Positions 11,266 to 19,935 are shown, counted from the first letter of the stretch. The stretch is 64,000 nt of DNA from Muribaculaceae bacterium Isolate-013 (NCI) (GCA_004102785.1 SCEJ01000009.1:1-64000), one strand, 5' to 3'. The notes: generated from the letters alone by a model not told the origin. Numbers and translations: made by a program.

Positions 11266-12822
11266 TTATTGATAATATTCTTTTCCTCTGATATTCTCAT
11301 GGGAAGGCATCTCCGTTTCTTGCCCGGCACTGTCTTCCAACGGGAACTCATCCTGCCGGTTGTTAAGGATGCGCTCGATGATGGGATAATTGTACAGACC
11401 GTAACTTGTAGCCCAACGGCAGGCATTGGTCAATCGGGTGTTGCCGACCCTGCGTGCGAAGCTAAGAATGCCCTGACACGATTTATAGGCTTGCTCCGGA
11501 TGCTTTTTCTCTTCCATAACCTGACGGATATATGCCTCCACATCCGGATGAATAGCCGCCGCTTCACGTATAAATTTATCCGGGTTCCATTCCGTGATAT
11601 AGCGATGGTGTGAAGCCAGGTGCTCTTCCAGGGTCGTGTACCGGCAACGGGCCCTGTTGCGGGTATGGGAAGCAATCAGCTCGTAGCCGTAATAGATGCA
11701 TACCTCGCGTGAGGTATATAACAAGATGACCTTCTTGCCTATATAGCCGCAAGGCACACTGTAGTAATGGGCGTCTTCCCCCAGGCGGACATGACCGTTT
11801 TTCATCACGGTAGCCCTGTAACGCTGTTTGAGTTCAAAACGGATGGGATTGAGCTTGCGTAAAGAATCACGTTCTATCTCCTCGAACTGTTCCCGTCGAC
11901 TGTATTTACGGTCTGTCAGCGGAGTGTTGTTGTGGAGTTCCAAGGCGACACGGATAGCCGCGTTCAGTGAATCAAGGTCATAAAACTCGCGTTCCTGTAT
12001 CTTTGGATAGATACTGCGATAGATCAGTTTAACGGCACCCTCGACCAGTGCCTTGTCACGTGGCTTGTAAGCCCTGGCGGGAATTACGGTACAGCCGTAA
12101 TGTTCGGCAAAGGCTGCAAAGTCCTCATTCAGGATGGCCTCGTATTTACTGCTCTTAGTAACGGCGGACTTGAGATTGTCCGGGATGATGGCGGAGGGAG
12201 CCCCCTGGTAGTATAACAAGGCGTTTTCCGAAGCACGGATCAAGTCCTCCTTTTTCTGGCTCATGACCGCTTCCACATAGGTTAACTGGCTGCAGGGAAG
12301 GATCGCGACAAAAACCTCCACCGGGATGATTTCGCCCGTCTCAAGGTCGATGATGGAGAGTTTGTCACCGGCGAAGTCTATGAACACTTTATCACCGGCC
12401 TTGTGTTCAAGATGCATGATGGGACGGCTGCAGGCTATATGCTGCTGAATCAGAATATAGAAGCGGGTGCGTCCGTAACCATCCGGATGGGAAGAGAGGT
12501 ACTCACGATGTAAAGCCTCACGGGTAACACCTTTCTTCTGAAGCCGCTTGCAATATTCGGGCAACAACGACTTTAGTTCTTCCATCCGTTCGCTTTCTGT
12601 CTTTACTCTGGTCTTTTCGTGGAATAACTCCGAGAGTTCCTGGTCCGATAGAGACAGTACTCCTTCATAATCCAAACCGCTGCGCTGAAATACCTGTAAG
12701 TATTTCTTGACCGTATTGCGCGAAACGGTTAACATACTGCTGATACTTTTGGTCCCATAACCCTGAGAGTAACAGCGTAACACTTGACGAATCTTTTCCA
12801 TTCCTAATTGTCTATTGGGCAT
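11266..12822 (-). CDS. istA: IS21 transposase IstA
   Basis: A 518-residue DDE transposase. The N-terminal helix-turn-helix region includes YGTKSISSMLTVSRNTVKKY (about residues 18-37). The rve catalytic core carries the first Asp in VFIDFAGDKL, the second in IPDNLKSAV and the Glu in KALVEGAVKL. Length and istA-istB order match IS21. Both genes look intact, so the element may be active. Confidence 0.93.
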   Translation of the reverse strand: MPNRQLGMEKIRQVLRCYSQGYGTKSISSMLTVSRNTVKKYLQVFQRSGLDYEGVLSLSDQELSELFHEKTRVKTESERMEELKSLLPEYCKRLQKKGVTREALHREYLSSHPDGYGRTRFYILIQQHIACSRPIMHLEHKAGDKVFIDFAGDKLSIIDLETGEIIPVEVFVAILPCSQLTYVEAVMSQKKEDLIRASENALLYYQGAPSAIIPDNLKSAVTKSSKYEAILNEDFAAFAEHYGCTVIPARAYKPRDKALVEGAVKLIYRSIYPKIQEREFYDLDSLNAAIRVALELHNNTPLTDRKYSRREQFEEIERDSLRKLNPIRFELKQRYRATVMKNGHVRLGEDAHYYSVPCGYIGKKVILLYTSREVCIYYGYELIASHTRNRARCRYTTLEEHLASHHRYITEWNPDKFIREAAAIHPDVEAYIRQVMEEKKHPEQAYKSCQGILSFARRVGNTRLTNACRWATSYGLYNYPIIERILNNRQDEFPLEDSAGQETEMPSHENIRGKEYYQ

Positions 12823-12904
12823 AACTGACTTTTATTCGTTTTTAACAAACAAAATAGAATTATAGATCGAGTAAACAAGAATGAAACTCACTTTTTAGGG
12901 GATC

Positions 12905-12996
12905 ATTTTAAAGTGAATTTAAGGGGGCACTTTCGAGTGAATTTGGGGGATCACTTTAAAGTGAACGGAGGGGGGCAATGGTGAGTGAATTTTCCA
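12905..12996. repeat. Multiple end repeats of the IS21 element (right end)
   Basis: Variants of AGTGAATTT followed by a G-run and GCA/TCA recur four times between about 12910 and 12990 at roughly 24-bp spacing. Two related but weaker copies lie at the left end near 10370-10410. These are the expected IstA binding sites. Confidence 0.6.
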
Positions 12997-13029
12997 ATAA
13001 AGGATAAAAATAGGTGAATTTGCTTGGTT

Positions 13030-13054
13030 GACTAATTTATTTAGACTAACTTTG
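13030..13054 (+). promoter_or_regulatory. Promoter of the orphan blaI operon with a BlaI-like operator
   Basis: The -7 box TAACTTTG lies at 13047-13054. Directly upstream, 13030-13046 is an imperfect dyad GACTAA-n5-TTAGAC, the same half-sites and the same position relative to the -7 box as operator O1 of the second blaI operon (25024-25040). This makes autoregulation, and cross-regulation by the second BlaI, likely. No clear -33 TTTG is seen at 19-21 bp. Confidence 0.65.
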
Positions 13055-13074
13055 CATATACTAAATTTCATTTG

Positions 13075-13446
13075 ATGATGGAACAACTTACTAAGCGTGA
13101 AGAAGAAGTGATGAACAAGTTTTGGGAGAGGGGCGAAGCTACCGTCAAGGAGATTATAGCCACTTATCCTGAACCTCGTCCAAGCCGGACTGCCATATCT
13201 ACATTTGTGAAGTTTCTTGTCGAGAAAGGCTTTTTAGGGCATAAGCCGGCAGGGAACAACGGGTTCATATACTACCCACTCATAGAACGGGATGAGTATT
13301 GTGGCAACAACCTGAAGAATGTAGTACAGAGATATTTTAATAACTCTATTCGTGGTGTGATAAGCACTCTTGTAAGAGATAGGAAAATGTCGGATGATGA
13401 AGTTCGGGAGTTGATAAATCAGGTAATTGAAGGAAATCGCCAATAA
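13075..13446 (+). CDS. BlaI/MecI-family repressor (orphan)
   Basis: A winged-helix repressor of about 123 residues, the usual BlaI/MecI length. Landmarks are LTKREEEVMNKFW at the N-terminus, EPRPSRTAISTFVKFL in the recognition-helix region (about residues 35-52) and a C-terminal dimer helix. It is roughly half identical to the BlaI at 25087. No blaR1-type sensor follows; it heads a tight run of seven genes to 16936. The BlaR1 at 25464 could supply the inactivating protease in trans, which is an inference. Confidence 0.88.
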   Translation: MMEQLTKREEEVMNKFWERGEATVKEIIATYPEPRPSRTAISTFVKFLVEKGFLGHKPAGNNGFIYYPLIERDEYCGNNLKNVVQRYFNNSIRGVISTLVRDRKMSDDEVRELINQVIEGNRQ

Positions 13447-13461
13447 TAAAATTGAAAAGAT

Positions 13462-14130
13462 ATGGGTAATAATTTATTAGAGCAATGCCATAAAATTAAG
13501 GAAGAAATTTCCAATGAAACCACATTTCATTTGGGAATTGAAAACTTATTGTCTTTGCGTACCCAATTATTTGATATCTTAGCGCAGTTCAAAGTGGAAT
13601 TATGTCGTGCTGATTTCAATGCTATCCCATTCATTGGAGAAGACGGTTTTCACAGCAAGACAATTGCCTATTCCATCTGGCATATATTCCGTATCGAGGA
13701 TATTGTTACCCATACTCTAATCAACAAGGACAATCAGATATTCTTTTCAAGGGATTATAAAAGCTCGATTGGCTCTCCAATTATCACAACGGGTAACGAG
13801 CTTGAAAAACAGGAAATATCAGATTTCTCCAAAACATTGAATTTAGATGCGCTATATGAATATGCTGAATCTGTAAAAGACAATACCAGCCTATTGTTGA
13901 AAGAGCTTTCTTTTTGCGATTTGGAACGCAGAATGACTGATGAGGATAGGGAAAAACTCAAATCACTTCATGTTGTGAGCGACTCTGAAAATGCCCGGTG
14001 GTTGATAGATTACTGGTGTGGTGAAAATATCCGAGGTCTTATAATGATGCCTTTTTCCGAACATTGGTTGGCTCATATTTATGCGAGTTGGAAAATTAAA
14101 TGCGCATTAAAAGGAATATCAAACAACTAA
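13462..14130 (+). CDS. DinB-like four-helix protein
   Basis: A 222-residue soluble, mostly helical protein. The pattern SIWHIFRIEDIVTHTLI (about residues 72-88) and the late SEHWLAHIYASWKI (about 195-208) place conserved histidines as in the DinB/YfiT metal-binding fold, whose members include thiol transferases and damage-inducible proteins. It starts 15 nt after the orphan blaI and is probably in its operon. Substrate unknown; the family call is moderate. Confidence 0.6.
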   Translation: MGNNLLEQCHKIKEEISNETTFHLGIENLLSLRTQLFDILAQFKVELCRADFNAIPFIGEDGFHSKTIAYSIWHIFRIEDIVTHTLINKDNQIFFSRDYKSSIGSPIITTGNELEKQEISDFSKTLNLDALYEYAESVKDNTSLLLKELSFCDLERRMTDEDREKLKSLHVVSDSENARWLIDYWCGENIRGLIMMPFSEHWLAHIYASWKIKCALKGISNN

Positions 14131-14134
14131 ATAT

Positions 14135-14410
14135 ATGAATATGGAACAAAAATTTTGTCAAAGTTGCGGTATGCCGTTAACTGACAAAGATAAGGGAATA
14201 AATGCCGATGGCAGCCGCAATGATGATTACTGCAACTATTGTTACATGGATGGCCGGTTCACGCAGGACTTTACAATGGAGCAGATGATTGAGCATTGCG
14301 CTCGGTTCACCGATGATATAAACAAGTGGTCCGGAGAAAATATGACCGTGGAACAGGCTAAAGAGATGATGCGCCAATTCTATCCCAACCTCAAACGCTG
14401 GAAAAAATAA
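14135..14410 (+). CDS. Small zinc-ribbon protein
   Basis: A 91-residue protein with the putative zinc-ribbon pattern FCQSCGMPL near the N-terminus and YCNYCYMDG about 25 residues later, followed by a helical segment ending FYPNLKRWKK. Its whole length is closely similar to residues 1-90 of the fusion protein at 16256, so one probably arose from the other. A second ATG at 14141 is an equally good start and matches the start of the paralogue. Zinc binding by two CxxC pairs is expected; role unknown. Confidence 0.8.
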   Translation: MNMEQKFCQSCGMPLTDKDKGINADGSRNDDYCNYCYMDGRFTQDFTMEQMIEHCARFTDDINKWSGENMTVEQAKEMMRQFYPNLKRWKK

Positions 14411-14412
14411 AT

Positions 14413-14874
14413 ATGAGATATTGTTGTACGGTTTTATCCGTGTCAGATATAAGCAAAGCCCGAAGTTTCTACGAAAACATATTCGGGTTGGAAGTCTGTC
14501 AAAATTATGGACGAAATATCCTGTTCTCCTGCGGTCTGGCTTTACAGCAGAATTTCGATTGGCTTATTGGCGTACCCAAAGAAAAAGTTCATAAAAAGTC
14601 AAACAATGTTGAAATCGTCTTTGAGGAACGTGATTTTGATGGCTTTCTGCAAAAGCTGAAAGGCAATTCGTCAATCGCATTCTTAGGTGAAGTCGTTGAG
14701 CATGATTGGGGACAGCGAGTAATCCGCTTTTACGATTTGGATGGGCATCTAATAGAAGTCGGTGAGGAAATGAAAATGGTCATAGAGAGATTCATTTCTA
14801 ATGGAATGACTTTGGAAGAAGTTTCCAAGAGAATGGATGTTTCTGTCGATGACCTGCAAAAACTATTGAATTAA
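14413..14874 (+). CDS. VOC-superfamily (glyoxalase/bleomycin-resistance fold) protein
   Basis: A 153-residue protein whose first 120 residues show the VOC pattern: VLSVSDISKARSFYENIFG at the N-terminus and IRFYDLDGHLIEVGEE near residues 107-122, with the metal-ligand Glu. The extra C-terminal helix (SNGMTLEEVSKRMDVS) resembles a small helical DNA- or protein-binding tail. Spacing of 2 nt from the zinc-ribbon gene shows operon membership. Members bind or detoxify small electrophiles or drugs; the substrate here is unknown. Confidence 0.82.
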   Translation: MRYCCTVLSVSDISKARSFYENIFGLEVCQNYGRNILFSCGLALQQNFDWLIGVPKEKVHKKSNNVEIVFEERDFDGFLQKLKGNSSIAFLGEVVEHDWGQRVIRFYDLDGHLIEVGEEMKMVIERFISNGMTLEEVSKRMDVSVDDLQKLLN

Positions 14875-14885
14875 ACCCTATAAAT

Positions 14886-15638
14886 ATGGATATACAACGT
14901 ATAATCAGCTTGGTCAAAGAGACTAAGGGGATAATCACAAACAGGGAAATGGCAGCCCTTGTGAAAGAAAAAGGAGTAGCCGATTACGTTACTCAAGTGG
15001 ATGTCGCCGTTCAGGATTTCTTGAAGAAGGCATTACATACACTTGCGCCGGACATACAGTTTCTCGGAGAGGAAACCGGCTTACAGCGTATGGATACAGA
15101 CAGCTACTGGATTCTTGACCCTGTTGATGGCACTACCAACCTCATGCACGACTATCAGCATAGTGTGGTGTCGTTAGCTCTTTGTAGTCAGAAAGAGATA
15201 GTAATGGGCATTGTCTATGATCCGTTTCACGATGAACTTTTTTCTGCTGTCAAGGAAGAAGGAAGTTTCTTGAACGGCAAGCCCATACACGTTTCATCTG
15301 CCACAAAACTATCGGAAACCATCATAGGCATCGGCACTGCAAAAAGAGAATTAGCGAAAGAAAACTTTGCCCGATTTCTGAAAGTTTACGAAAATTCCCA
15401 AGATGTCCGAAGACTTGGCTCAGCCGCTTTGGAGTTGGCATATACAGCCTGCGGCAGACAAGGCGGATATTTCGAGATATATTTGAATCCGTGGGATTAT
15501 GCGGCAGGGATGCTTCTGGTACAAGAAGCCGGAGGAAAAGTGACTGATTGGAACGGGAATGCGCTTGACCCGGCTAAAGGAAGTCACGTCGTAGGAACAA
15601 ACGGGCAAGTCCACGAAGAAATACTCAAATTATTATGA
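14886..15638 (+). CDS. Inositol-monophosphatase-family phosphatase
   Basis: A 250-residue Mg2+-dependent, Li+-sensitive-type phosphatase. Motifs are FLGEETG (about residues 59-65), WILDPVDGTTNL (about 76-87) holding the metal-binding Asp residues, and the late NPWDYAAGMLL (about 201-211). Family members hydrolyse inositol phosphates, 3'-phosphoadenosine phosphates or fructose-1,6-bisphosphate. The stop codon overlaps the next start by 4 nt. Confidence 0.88.
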   Translation: MDIQRIISLVKETKGIITNREMAALVKEKGVADYVTQVDVAVQDFLKKALHTLAPDIQFLGEETGLQRMDTDSYWILDPVDGTTNLMHDYQHSVVSLALCSQKEIVMGIVYDPFHDELFSAVKEEGSFLNGKPIHVSSATKLSETIIGIGTAKRELAKENFARFLKVYENSQDVRRLGSAALELAYTACGRQGGYFEIYLNPWDYAAGMLLVQEAGGKVTDWNGNALDPAKGSHVVGTNGQVHEEILKLL

Positions 15639-16234
15639 ATGTAAAAGAAGTGTTGCAACAATTCGTTGAAGGTGCAACCGATCTGCGGTTTAATAACGTG
15701 GAGGTTACACCGGAAACAATACACGCAATCATGATAAATGAGATTGTTCCGTCACATCCGGAAGAGGACTTCTATGGAAAATCAGATGCGGCGTATATGA
15801 CAACGACAATTCCGTTGTTCAAAAAAGCCGGGATAGAGGTAGATTCTGTGCAGGATATTCTCAACAAGGGGATTTATATTACCAATGCGGTTAAAATACC
15901 CAAAAACGGATATGTCGTTTCAAAGGAAAGCATAGAGGAAAGTCTGCCATATCTGGAAAGAGAGCTTGCATTGTTTCCCAACGTCAAGGTTATAATGCTT
16001 ATGGGTGATGTGGCAAAGAAGGCCTTTAATATGATTGGCAAGAAGGCAATCAAGAAAAATGTTATCCCAAGCGTATCCACATACAAATTGCGAAATACAG
16101 AGATTTCATATAACGGTGTTCGCATCCTCCCCTCCTATATAATGACGGGACAAAACATACTCATAGAGAAATCTAAGTTTGAAATGGCTTCTGAAGATAT
16201 TTCCATGATGTACCGGTTGATAATGAAGAAGTAA
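15635..16234 (+). CDS. Uracil-DNA-glycosylase-like domain protein
   Basis: A 199-residue protein resembling the uracil-DNA glycosylase superfamily: an N-terminal loop EIVPSHPEEDFYGKSDAAYM in the place of the water-activating motif, and VIMLMGDVAKKAFN (about residues 116-129), the usual hydrophobic strand leading to the helix. The His-containing late motif of classic UDGs is not obvious. It may act on damaged bases or be a non-catalytic relative. It is translationally coupled to the phosphatase gene. Confidence 0.7.
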   Translation: MNVKEVLQQFVEGATDLRFNNVEVTPETIHAIMINEIVPSHPEEDFYGKSDAAYMTTTIPLFKKAGIEVDSVQDILNKGIYITNAVKIPKNGYVVSKESIEESLPYLERELALFPNVKVIMLMGDVAKKAFNMIGKKAIKKNVIPSVSTYKLRNTEISYNGVRILPSYIMTGQNILIEKSKFEMASEDISMMYRLIMKK

Positions 16235-16255
16235 AAATCATTTAATAAATAATAT

Positions 16256-16936
16256 ATGGAACAAAAATTTTGTCAGAGTTGCGGGATGCCTCTTAATCCC
16301 GCAAATCCCGGAACTAATGCCGACGGCAGTATAAGTGAAGATTATTGCGGTTACTGTTACAAGGATGGAGTATTCCTACAAGACTTCAATATGAGTCAGA
16401 TGATTGAGTTTTGTGTGCAGTTTACCGACCAGATAAACAAGGAAACAGGATGGAATCTCTCTCCGGAACAGGCAAAGGCTCAAATGCGCAAGATTTTCCC
16501 AACGCTCAAACGCTGGAAAGAGAAAGACAAAAGAAGCCTCACAGAAAAAGCTGTCAGTTTGCTTGCGCAATGCAATGAGGTCACACTTGCCACGATAAAT
16601 GCGGATGGATTCCCACGCCCTGTGCCCATCAAGAAAATTAAGACCAACGGATGCAACGAGATTTGGATGGCAACCGATGCCGCATCCGTGAAAATAAATG
16701 ACCTCAAGACAAATTCCAAAGCCGGAGTAAGCTATTATTTTTATGGTGATAGTGTCGCTCTGCGTGGCATAGCGGAAATTGTCAGCGATGATAAAATCCG
16801 AAAAGAGATGTGGCAGGAGTGGCTGATAAATCATTTCCCCGGAGGTGCTACCGATCCGAACTATACTCTAATCAGGTTTGTAGGCGAGGACGCAACCATA
16901 TATATTGATGGCGATTTTGCGCACGAAAAAATATAA
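16256..16936 (+). CDS. Zinc-ribbon / pyridoxamine-phosphate-oxidase-like fusion protein
   Basis: A 226-residue two-domain protein. Residues 1-90 are a zinc ribbon (FCQSCGMPL, YCGYCYKDG) nearly the same as the stand-alone protein at 14135. Residues 95-226 form a split-barrel flavin-binding domain of the PNPOx-like family (EVTLATINADGFPRPVPI and IWMATDAASVKIND). Members often bind FMN or F420 and reduce xenobiotics, or serve as general-stress proteins. Last gene of the orphan blaI operon. Confidence 0.85.
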   Translation: MEQKFCQSCGMPLNPANPGTNADGSISEDYCGYCYKDGVFLQDFNMSQMIEFCVQFTDQINKETGWNLSPEQAKAQMRKIFPTLKRWKEKDKRSLTEKAVSLLAQCNEVTLATINADGFPRPVPIKKIKTNGCNEIWMATDAASVKINDLKTNSKAGVSYYFYGDSVALRGIAEIVSDDKIRKEMWQEWLINHFPGGATDPNYTLIRFVGEDATIYIDGDFAHEKI

Positions 16937-16952
16937 ATACTCCGAATGCTTT

Positions 16953-16999
16953 AATGTCCGTTTTTTACTATCGGAATAAATAGCCTTGTTATAATTTTG
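16953..16999 (+). promoter_or_regulatory. araC promoter with conserved upstream motif
   Basis: The -7 box TAATTTTG is at 16992-16999, only 4 nt before the ATG at 17004, so the transcript would be nearly leaderless. Exactly 39 nt before the box starts AATGTCCGTTTTTTACTATC (16953-16972), which recurs with one change at the same distance in front of the VOC gene at 20011 and in a variant form before the MATE gene. It is a good candidate for an AraC-type activator site. Confidence 0.65.
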
Positions 17000-17003
17000 C
17001 AGG

Positions 17004-17804
17004 ATGCAAACATTCAAGATCATACATCCCTCTCCTGCGCTGAAACCGTTTGTGCGGTATTATTGGGTATTGCAGGATAGCTCACCCGGCATGGTGTCGC
17101 AACGCACTTTGCCGACGGGGTGTATGTCGCTTGTGTTTCATCGTGGTGAAAGACTGAAAGTTGTAAGTCAGAATGACTTACAGCCACGCTGTTTTATAAG
17201 CGGACAAGAAACCAGCTTTACAGATGTCATTTCCACGGGAAACATCGAAATGATAGTGACTGTGTTTCAACCACACACGGCAAAGATGTTTTTTCATATC
17301 CCCGTCAGTCTGTTTTGCAATAGGAACATTTCCATATATGATATGGAGGACATTGAGTTGCAGGATTTGGCAGGGAAAATGGGTGATGCCGACAATCTTG
17401 AAACAGCCGTTATCTTAATTGAAAATTTCCTATTAAACCGCGTACTACTGGAGAATAACTACAATATACCGAGGCTTTCCACCGTGGTGCGTCACATTAG
17501 CAATTCTGTCCATACAAACATAAAGGGGCTTGCCGACATAGCGTGCCTGAGTGAAAAGCAGTTTTGCCGTGTCTTTTCAGAACACATCGGAACTACCCCA
17601 AAGGATTTCCTGCGCATCATCAGATTGCAACGCACCTTATCCGTATTACAGCATAATCCGAAAATAGGTTTTGCCCAACTATCATATGAATGTGGTTATA
17701 CAGACCAATCACATATGATAAAGGAATTTCGGCTATTCACCGGTTACACCCCAAAAGAGTACATATCCCGTTGCGCTCCTGTTTCCGACTATTTTACGTT
17801 CTGA
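17004..17804 (+). CDS. AraC-family transcriptional regulator
   Basis: A 266-residue regulator. The N-terminal sensory part begins HPSPALKPFVRYYWVLQD, typical of the DUF6597 AraC group; the C-terminal double helix-turn-helix spans about residues 160-260 (IKGLADIACLSEKQFCRVF and a second helix pair with GYTDQSHMIKEFR, then the hallmark GYTPKEY). It probably regulates its own promoter and the VOC gene at 20011, which share an upstream motif. A second AraC protein of the same group is at 22042. Confidence 0.92.
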   Translation: MQTFKIIHPSPALKPFVRYYWVLQDSSPGMVSQRTLPTGCMSLVFHRGERLKVVSQNDLQPRCFISGQETSFTDVISTGNIEMIVTVFQPHTAKMFFHIPVSLFCNRNISIYDMEDIELQDLAGKMGDADNLETAVILIENFLLNRVLLENNYNIPRLSTVVRHISNSVHTNIKGLADIACLSEKQFCRVFSEHIGTTPKDFLRIIRLQRTLSVLQHNPKIGFAQLSYECGYTDQSHMIKEFRLFTGYTPKEYISRCAPVSDYFTF

Positions 17805-17852
17805 AAATTACGCTGATATAGATTTCGATTTGGTTGTCACCGATTATTTTTA

Positions 17853-17875
17853 TAATTTTGTCACCACTTAGTGAC
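17853..17875 (+). promoter_or_regulatory. tetR promoter with a candidate TetR operator
   Basis: The -7 box TAATTTTG (17853-17860) is followed at once by the dyad GTCAC-n6-GTGAC (17860-17875). A further GTCACC half-site lies upstream near 17836. The dyad overlaps the expected transcription start of the gene at 17886, a typical place for autorepression. Confidence 0.55.
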
Positions 17876-17885
17876 ATTAACCAAA

Positions 17886-18488
17886 ATGGAATTGAAAGAA
17901 ACAGAGAAAAGGCTGCTTGATGCAGTGAGCCATATCATAGAGAATGACGGATTTACCAAAATTGGGGTAAACCGCATCGCCAGTCAAGCCGGATGCGATA
18001 AAGTTTTGATTTATCGCTATTTTGGCGGCTTGGATGGTCTGCTCGTCGAATGGGCAAAACGGCACGACTATTATTCATTTGCCTATTCGGAGTTTATAGA
18101 TACCATCAAACAGTCCGAGAAGAAGGATATAAGGCAGATTGTCAAAGATGTGCTTTTCCGGCAACTTCATTATCTGAAGGACAATGTTCTCATGCAGCAA
18201 CTTCTGGTATGGGAATTATCCGGTCATTCATCGTTCAAGGGAATCCTCGAAGAAAGGGAGCGCATAGGCTACAAATTGCAGGAAGAATTAAACAAAAGTC
18301 TGGATATAGGTAACGACAACGATATGTCCGTTGCCATAATCATATCCGCAATCAATTACATTGTACTTTTCACAAGACAGTACCCCAAACTGAACGGCAT
18401 AGATTTCAGCAAGCCGGAAGCGTGGAGCAGAATGGAAGCAATGATTTCCAAGTATGTTGATTTCATCTTTGACGACAGCAAACTATGA
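17886..18488 (+). CDS. TetR/AcrR-family regulator
   Basis: A 200-residue regulator with an N-terminal TetR helix-turn-helix (KIGVNRIASQAGCDKVLIYR, about residues 26-45) and an all-helical ligand domain. The ATG at 17886 is preferred; a GTG 15 nt upstream lies inside the operator dyad. The stop overlaps the start of the next gene by 4 nt, so it is first in a three-gene operon with a secreted protein and a ferredoxin-flavodoxin. Confidence 0.88.
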   Translation: MELKETEKRLLDAVSHIIENDGFTKIGVNRIASQAGCDKVLIYRYFGGLDGLLVEWAKRHDYYSFAYSEFIDTIKQSEKKDIRQIVKDVLFRQLHYLKDNVLMQQLLVWELSGHSSFKGILEERERIGYKLQEELNKSLDIGNDNDMSVAIIISAINYIVLFTRQYPKLNGIDFSKPEAWSRMEAMISKYVDFIFDDSKL

Positions 18489-19114
18489 AACATATCATCG
18501 TAATAGCACTGACGCTGTTTCTTGCAGTCTTTGTTATGGCGCAGGAAAGGAATTACATTTCCACTTGCGGCAAGACGAAAACGTCTGTCAAGTGGTCGGA
18601 GGAACACAAAGACGGGAAGATATATCTGAATACAATTCAAGGCAACGAAAGGCATGAGTATATTTTGGACAATGGGTATAAGACCGAAAGTTGGAAAATA
18701 ATCAACCCTGTTTCAAATACCAGCTTGACTGTCAGCTTAAAAAACGGCAAATATTCTATATCCGGCAAGTTCAACGGCAAACCAATCTCGAAGACAGTTA
18801 AAAGCAAAGGCAAACCGTGGTATCAGAATATTGCCTACAATGCGGGGCTGACCTTGAAAAACGGCAAGTCGTTGGAATACGAGTGTTTTCGCCCTGACAA
18901 TATCAAACTCTACACCATGTCGGCTGTCAAGAAGGGTATTGAAAGATTTGACGGTGGGCACACCGTCAAAATAGAAGTCAGTCTGACCGGTTTTATGTCG
19001 GCATTCTGGAGTTGTGACTATTATTTTGACACGGCTACCTTGATGTTCGTGGGCTACAAAGGTGTGAACGGTGGCCCCGGAACACCCGAAACAAAAATAT
19101 CAATTTCAAGATGA
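18485..19114 (+). CDS. Exported protein of unknown function
   Basis: A 209-residue protein with a signal peptide (hydrophobic stretch IIVIALTLFLAVFVM, likely cut before QERNY) and a beta-rich mature part with repeated Lys/Gly-rich strands. No lipobox, catalytic motif or membrane anchor. It lies between tetR and an EFR1-type redox protein with 4-nt overlaps on both sides, which suggests a shared regulation. The family was not recognised. Confidence 0.75.
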   Translation: MKHIIVIALTLFLAVFVMAQERNYISTCGKTKTSVKWSEEHKDGKIYLNTIQGNERHEYILDNGYKTESWKIINPVSNTSLTVSLKNGKYSISGKFNGKPISKTVKSKGKPWYQNIAYNAGLTLKNGKSLEYECFRPDNIKLYTMSAVKKGIERFDGGHTVKIEVSLTGFMSAFWSCDYYFDTATLMFVGYKGVNGGPGTPETKISISR

Positions 19115-19917
19115 GAACAATAATATTATATCGCTCATCATACAAAGGCAATACGCTGAAGATCGCACAAAGCATGGCTGACGCACTGTCCGCCGAACTG
19201 GTATCAGTGGACAACACCCCGACAATAGACCTGTCAGGCTACGATTTAATTGGCTTTGGCTCTGCAATAAATTTTGCAGCCCACGATATCCGGCTTCAAA
19301 GATTTGTTTCAGAGCAGAATATTGATGGGAAAAATGTTTTCATATTTTCCACCCGCTGCCGTCCATTCTTGGGGGCATATCATAAACCCCTGAAGAAAAT
19401 CATCGAAAGAAAAGGCGGAATTATAGCCGGTGAGTTTTCTTGCCGTGGTTTTGACCGTACAGGCCCTTGGGTGCTGATGAATGGTTACAATAAAGCCAGA
19501 CCGAATGAGCTGGATATGTTCAAGGCACGGCTGTTTGCAAAAGGACTCCACCGGAAACTGCACCCATTGGCTTCCGTTCACAGAAATCTGGTTATCGGGT
19601 ATTCGGACGGCATCCCGATACGCCATAATGGGGCAGATTTGGTTTTCGGTGACAAGGTAGTGTTTCTCAATGCCTCCTCATGCGTGAATTGTGGAAAATG
19701 TGTCAAAGTATGCCCGATGCACATCTTCACAAAAACGGATAAAGTATTGCCAATGGATGAACTAAACTGTATCCAATGCCGGTTATGCGCTGACAAATGT
19801 CCGACTTCATCAATATACATCAACGAGTCTTTCCTGAACGGATTACGGATTGCATTCAGAGAATCTTTTAGTGACAAGTTGCAGAAAAGTTATAATTCAG
19901 ACGATAAAGGGCATTAA
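19111..19917 (+). CDS. EFR1-type flavodoxin-ferredoxin protein
   Basis: A 268-residue redox protein. The N-terminal half is a flavodoxin fold (ILYRSSYKGNTLKIAQSMAD for FMN phosphate binding; later IFSTRCRPF). The C-terminus has two 4Fe-4S motifs: C191-x2-C194-x2-C197-x3-C201 (CVNCGKCVKVCP) and C220-x2-C223-x2-C226-x3-C230 (CIQCRLCADKCP). Such proteins carry electrons for unknown partners in anaerobes. The gene overlaps the exported-protein gene by 4 nt. Confidence 0.9.
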   Translation: MRTIILYRSSYKGNTLKIAQSMADALSAELVSVDNTPTIDLSGYDLIGFGSAINFAAHDIRLQRFVSEQNIDGKNVFIFSTRCRPFLGAYHKPLKKIIERKGGIIAGEFSCRGFDRTGPWVLMNGYNKARPNELDMFKARLFAKGLHRKLHPLASVHRNLVIGYSDGIPIRHNGADLVFGDKVVFLNASSCVNCGKCVKVCPMHIFTKTDKVLPMDELNCIQCRLCADKCPTSSIYINESFLNGLRIAFRESFSDKLQKSYNSDDKGH

Positions 19918-19935
19918 AATGTACCCAAGGAATGG

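Larger units (their letters stand above)
10358..12996 (-). mobile_element. Complete IS21-family insertion sequence
   Basis: An element of 2,639 bp holding istA and istB on the minus strand. The ends are related inverted repeats starting TGGAAAAT at 10358 and, on the other strand, at 12996, with CACTC shared a few bases further in; a 5-bp direct repeat ATAAA flanks them. Inside the right end the motif (A/G)GTGAAttt next to a G-run recurs about every 24 bp (about 12910-12996), as in the multiple transposase-binding repeats of IS21 elements. It sits between the methylase-helicase terminator and the orphan BlaI operon and breaks no recognisable gene. Confidence 0.9.
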
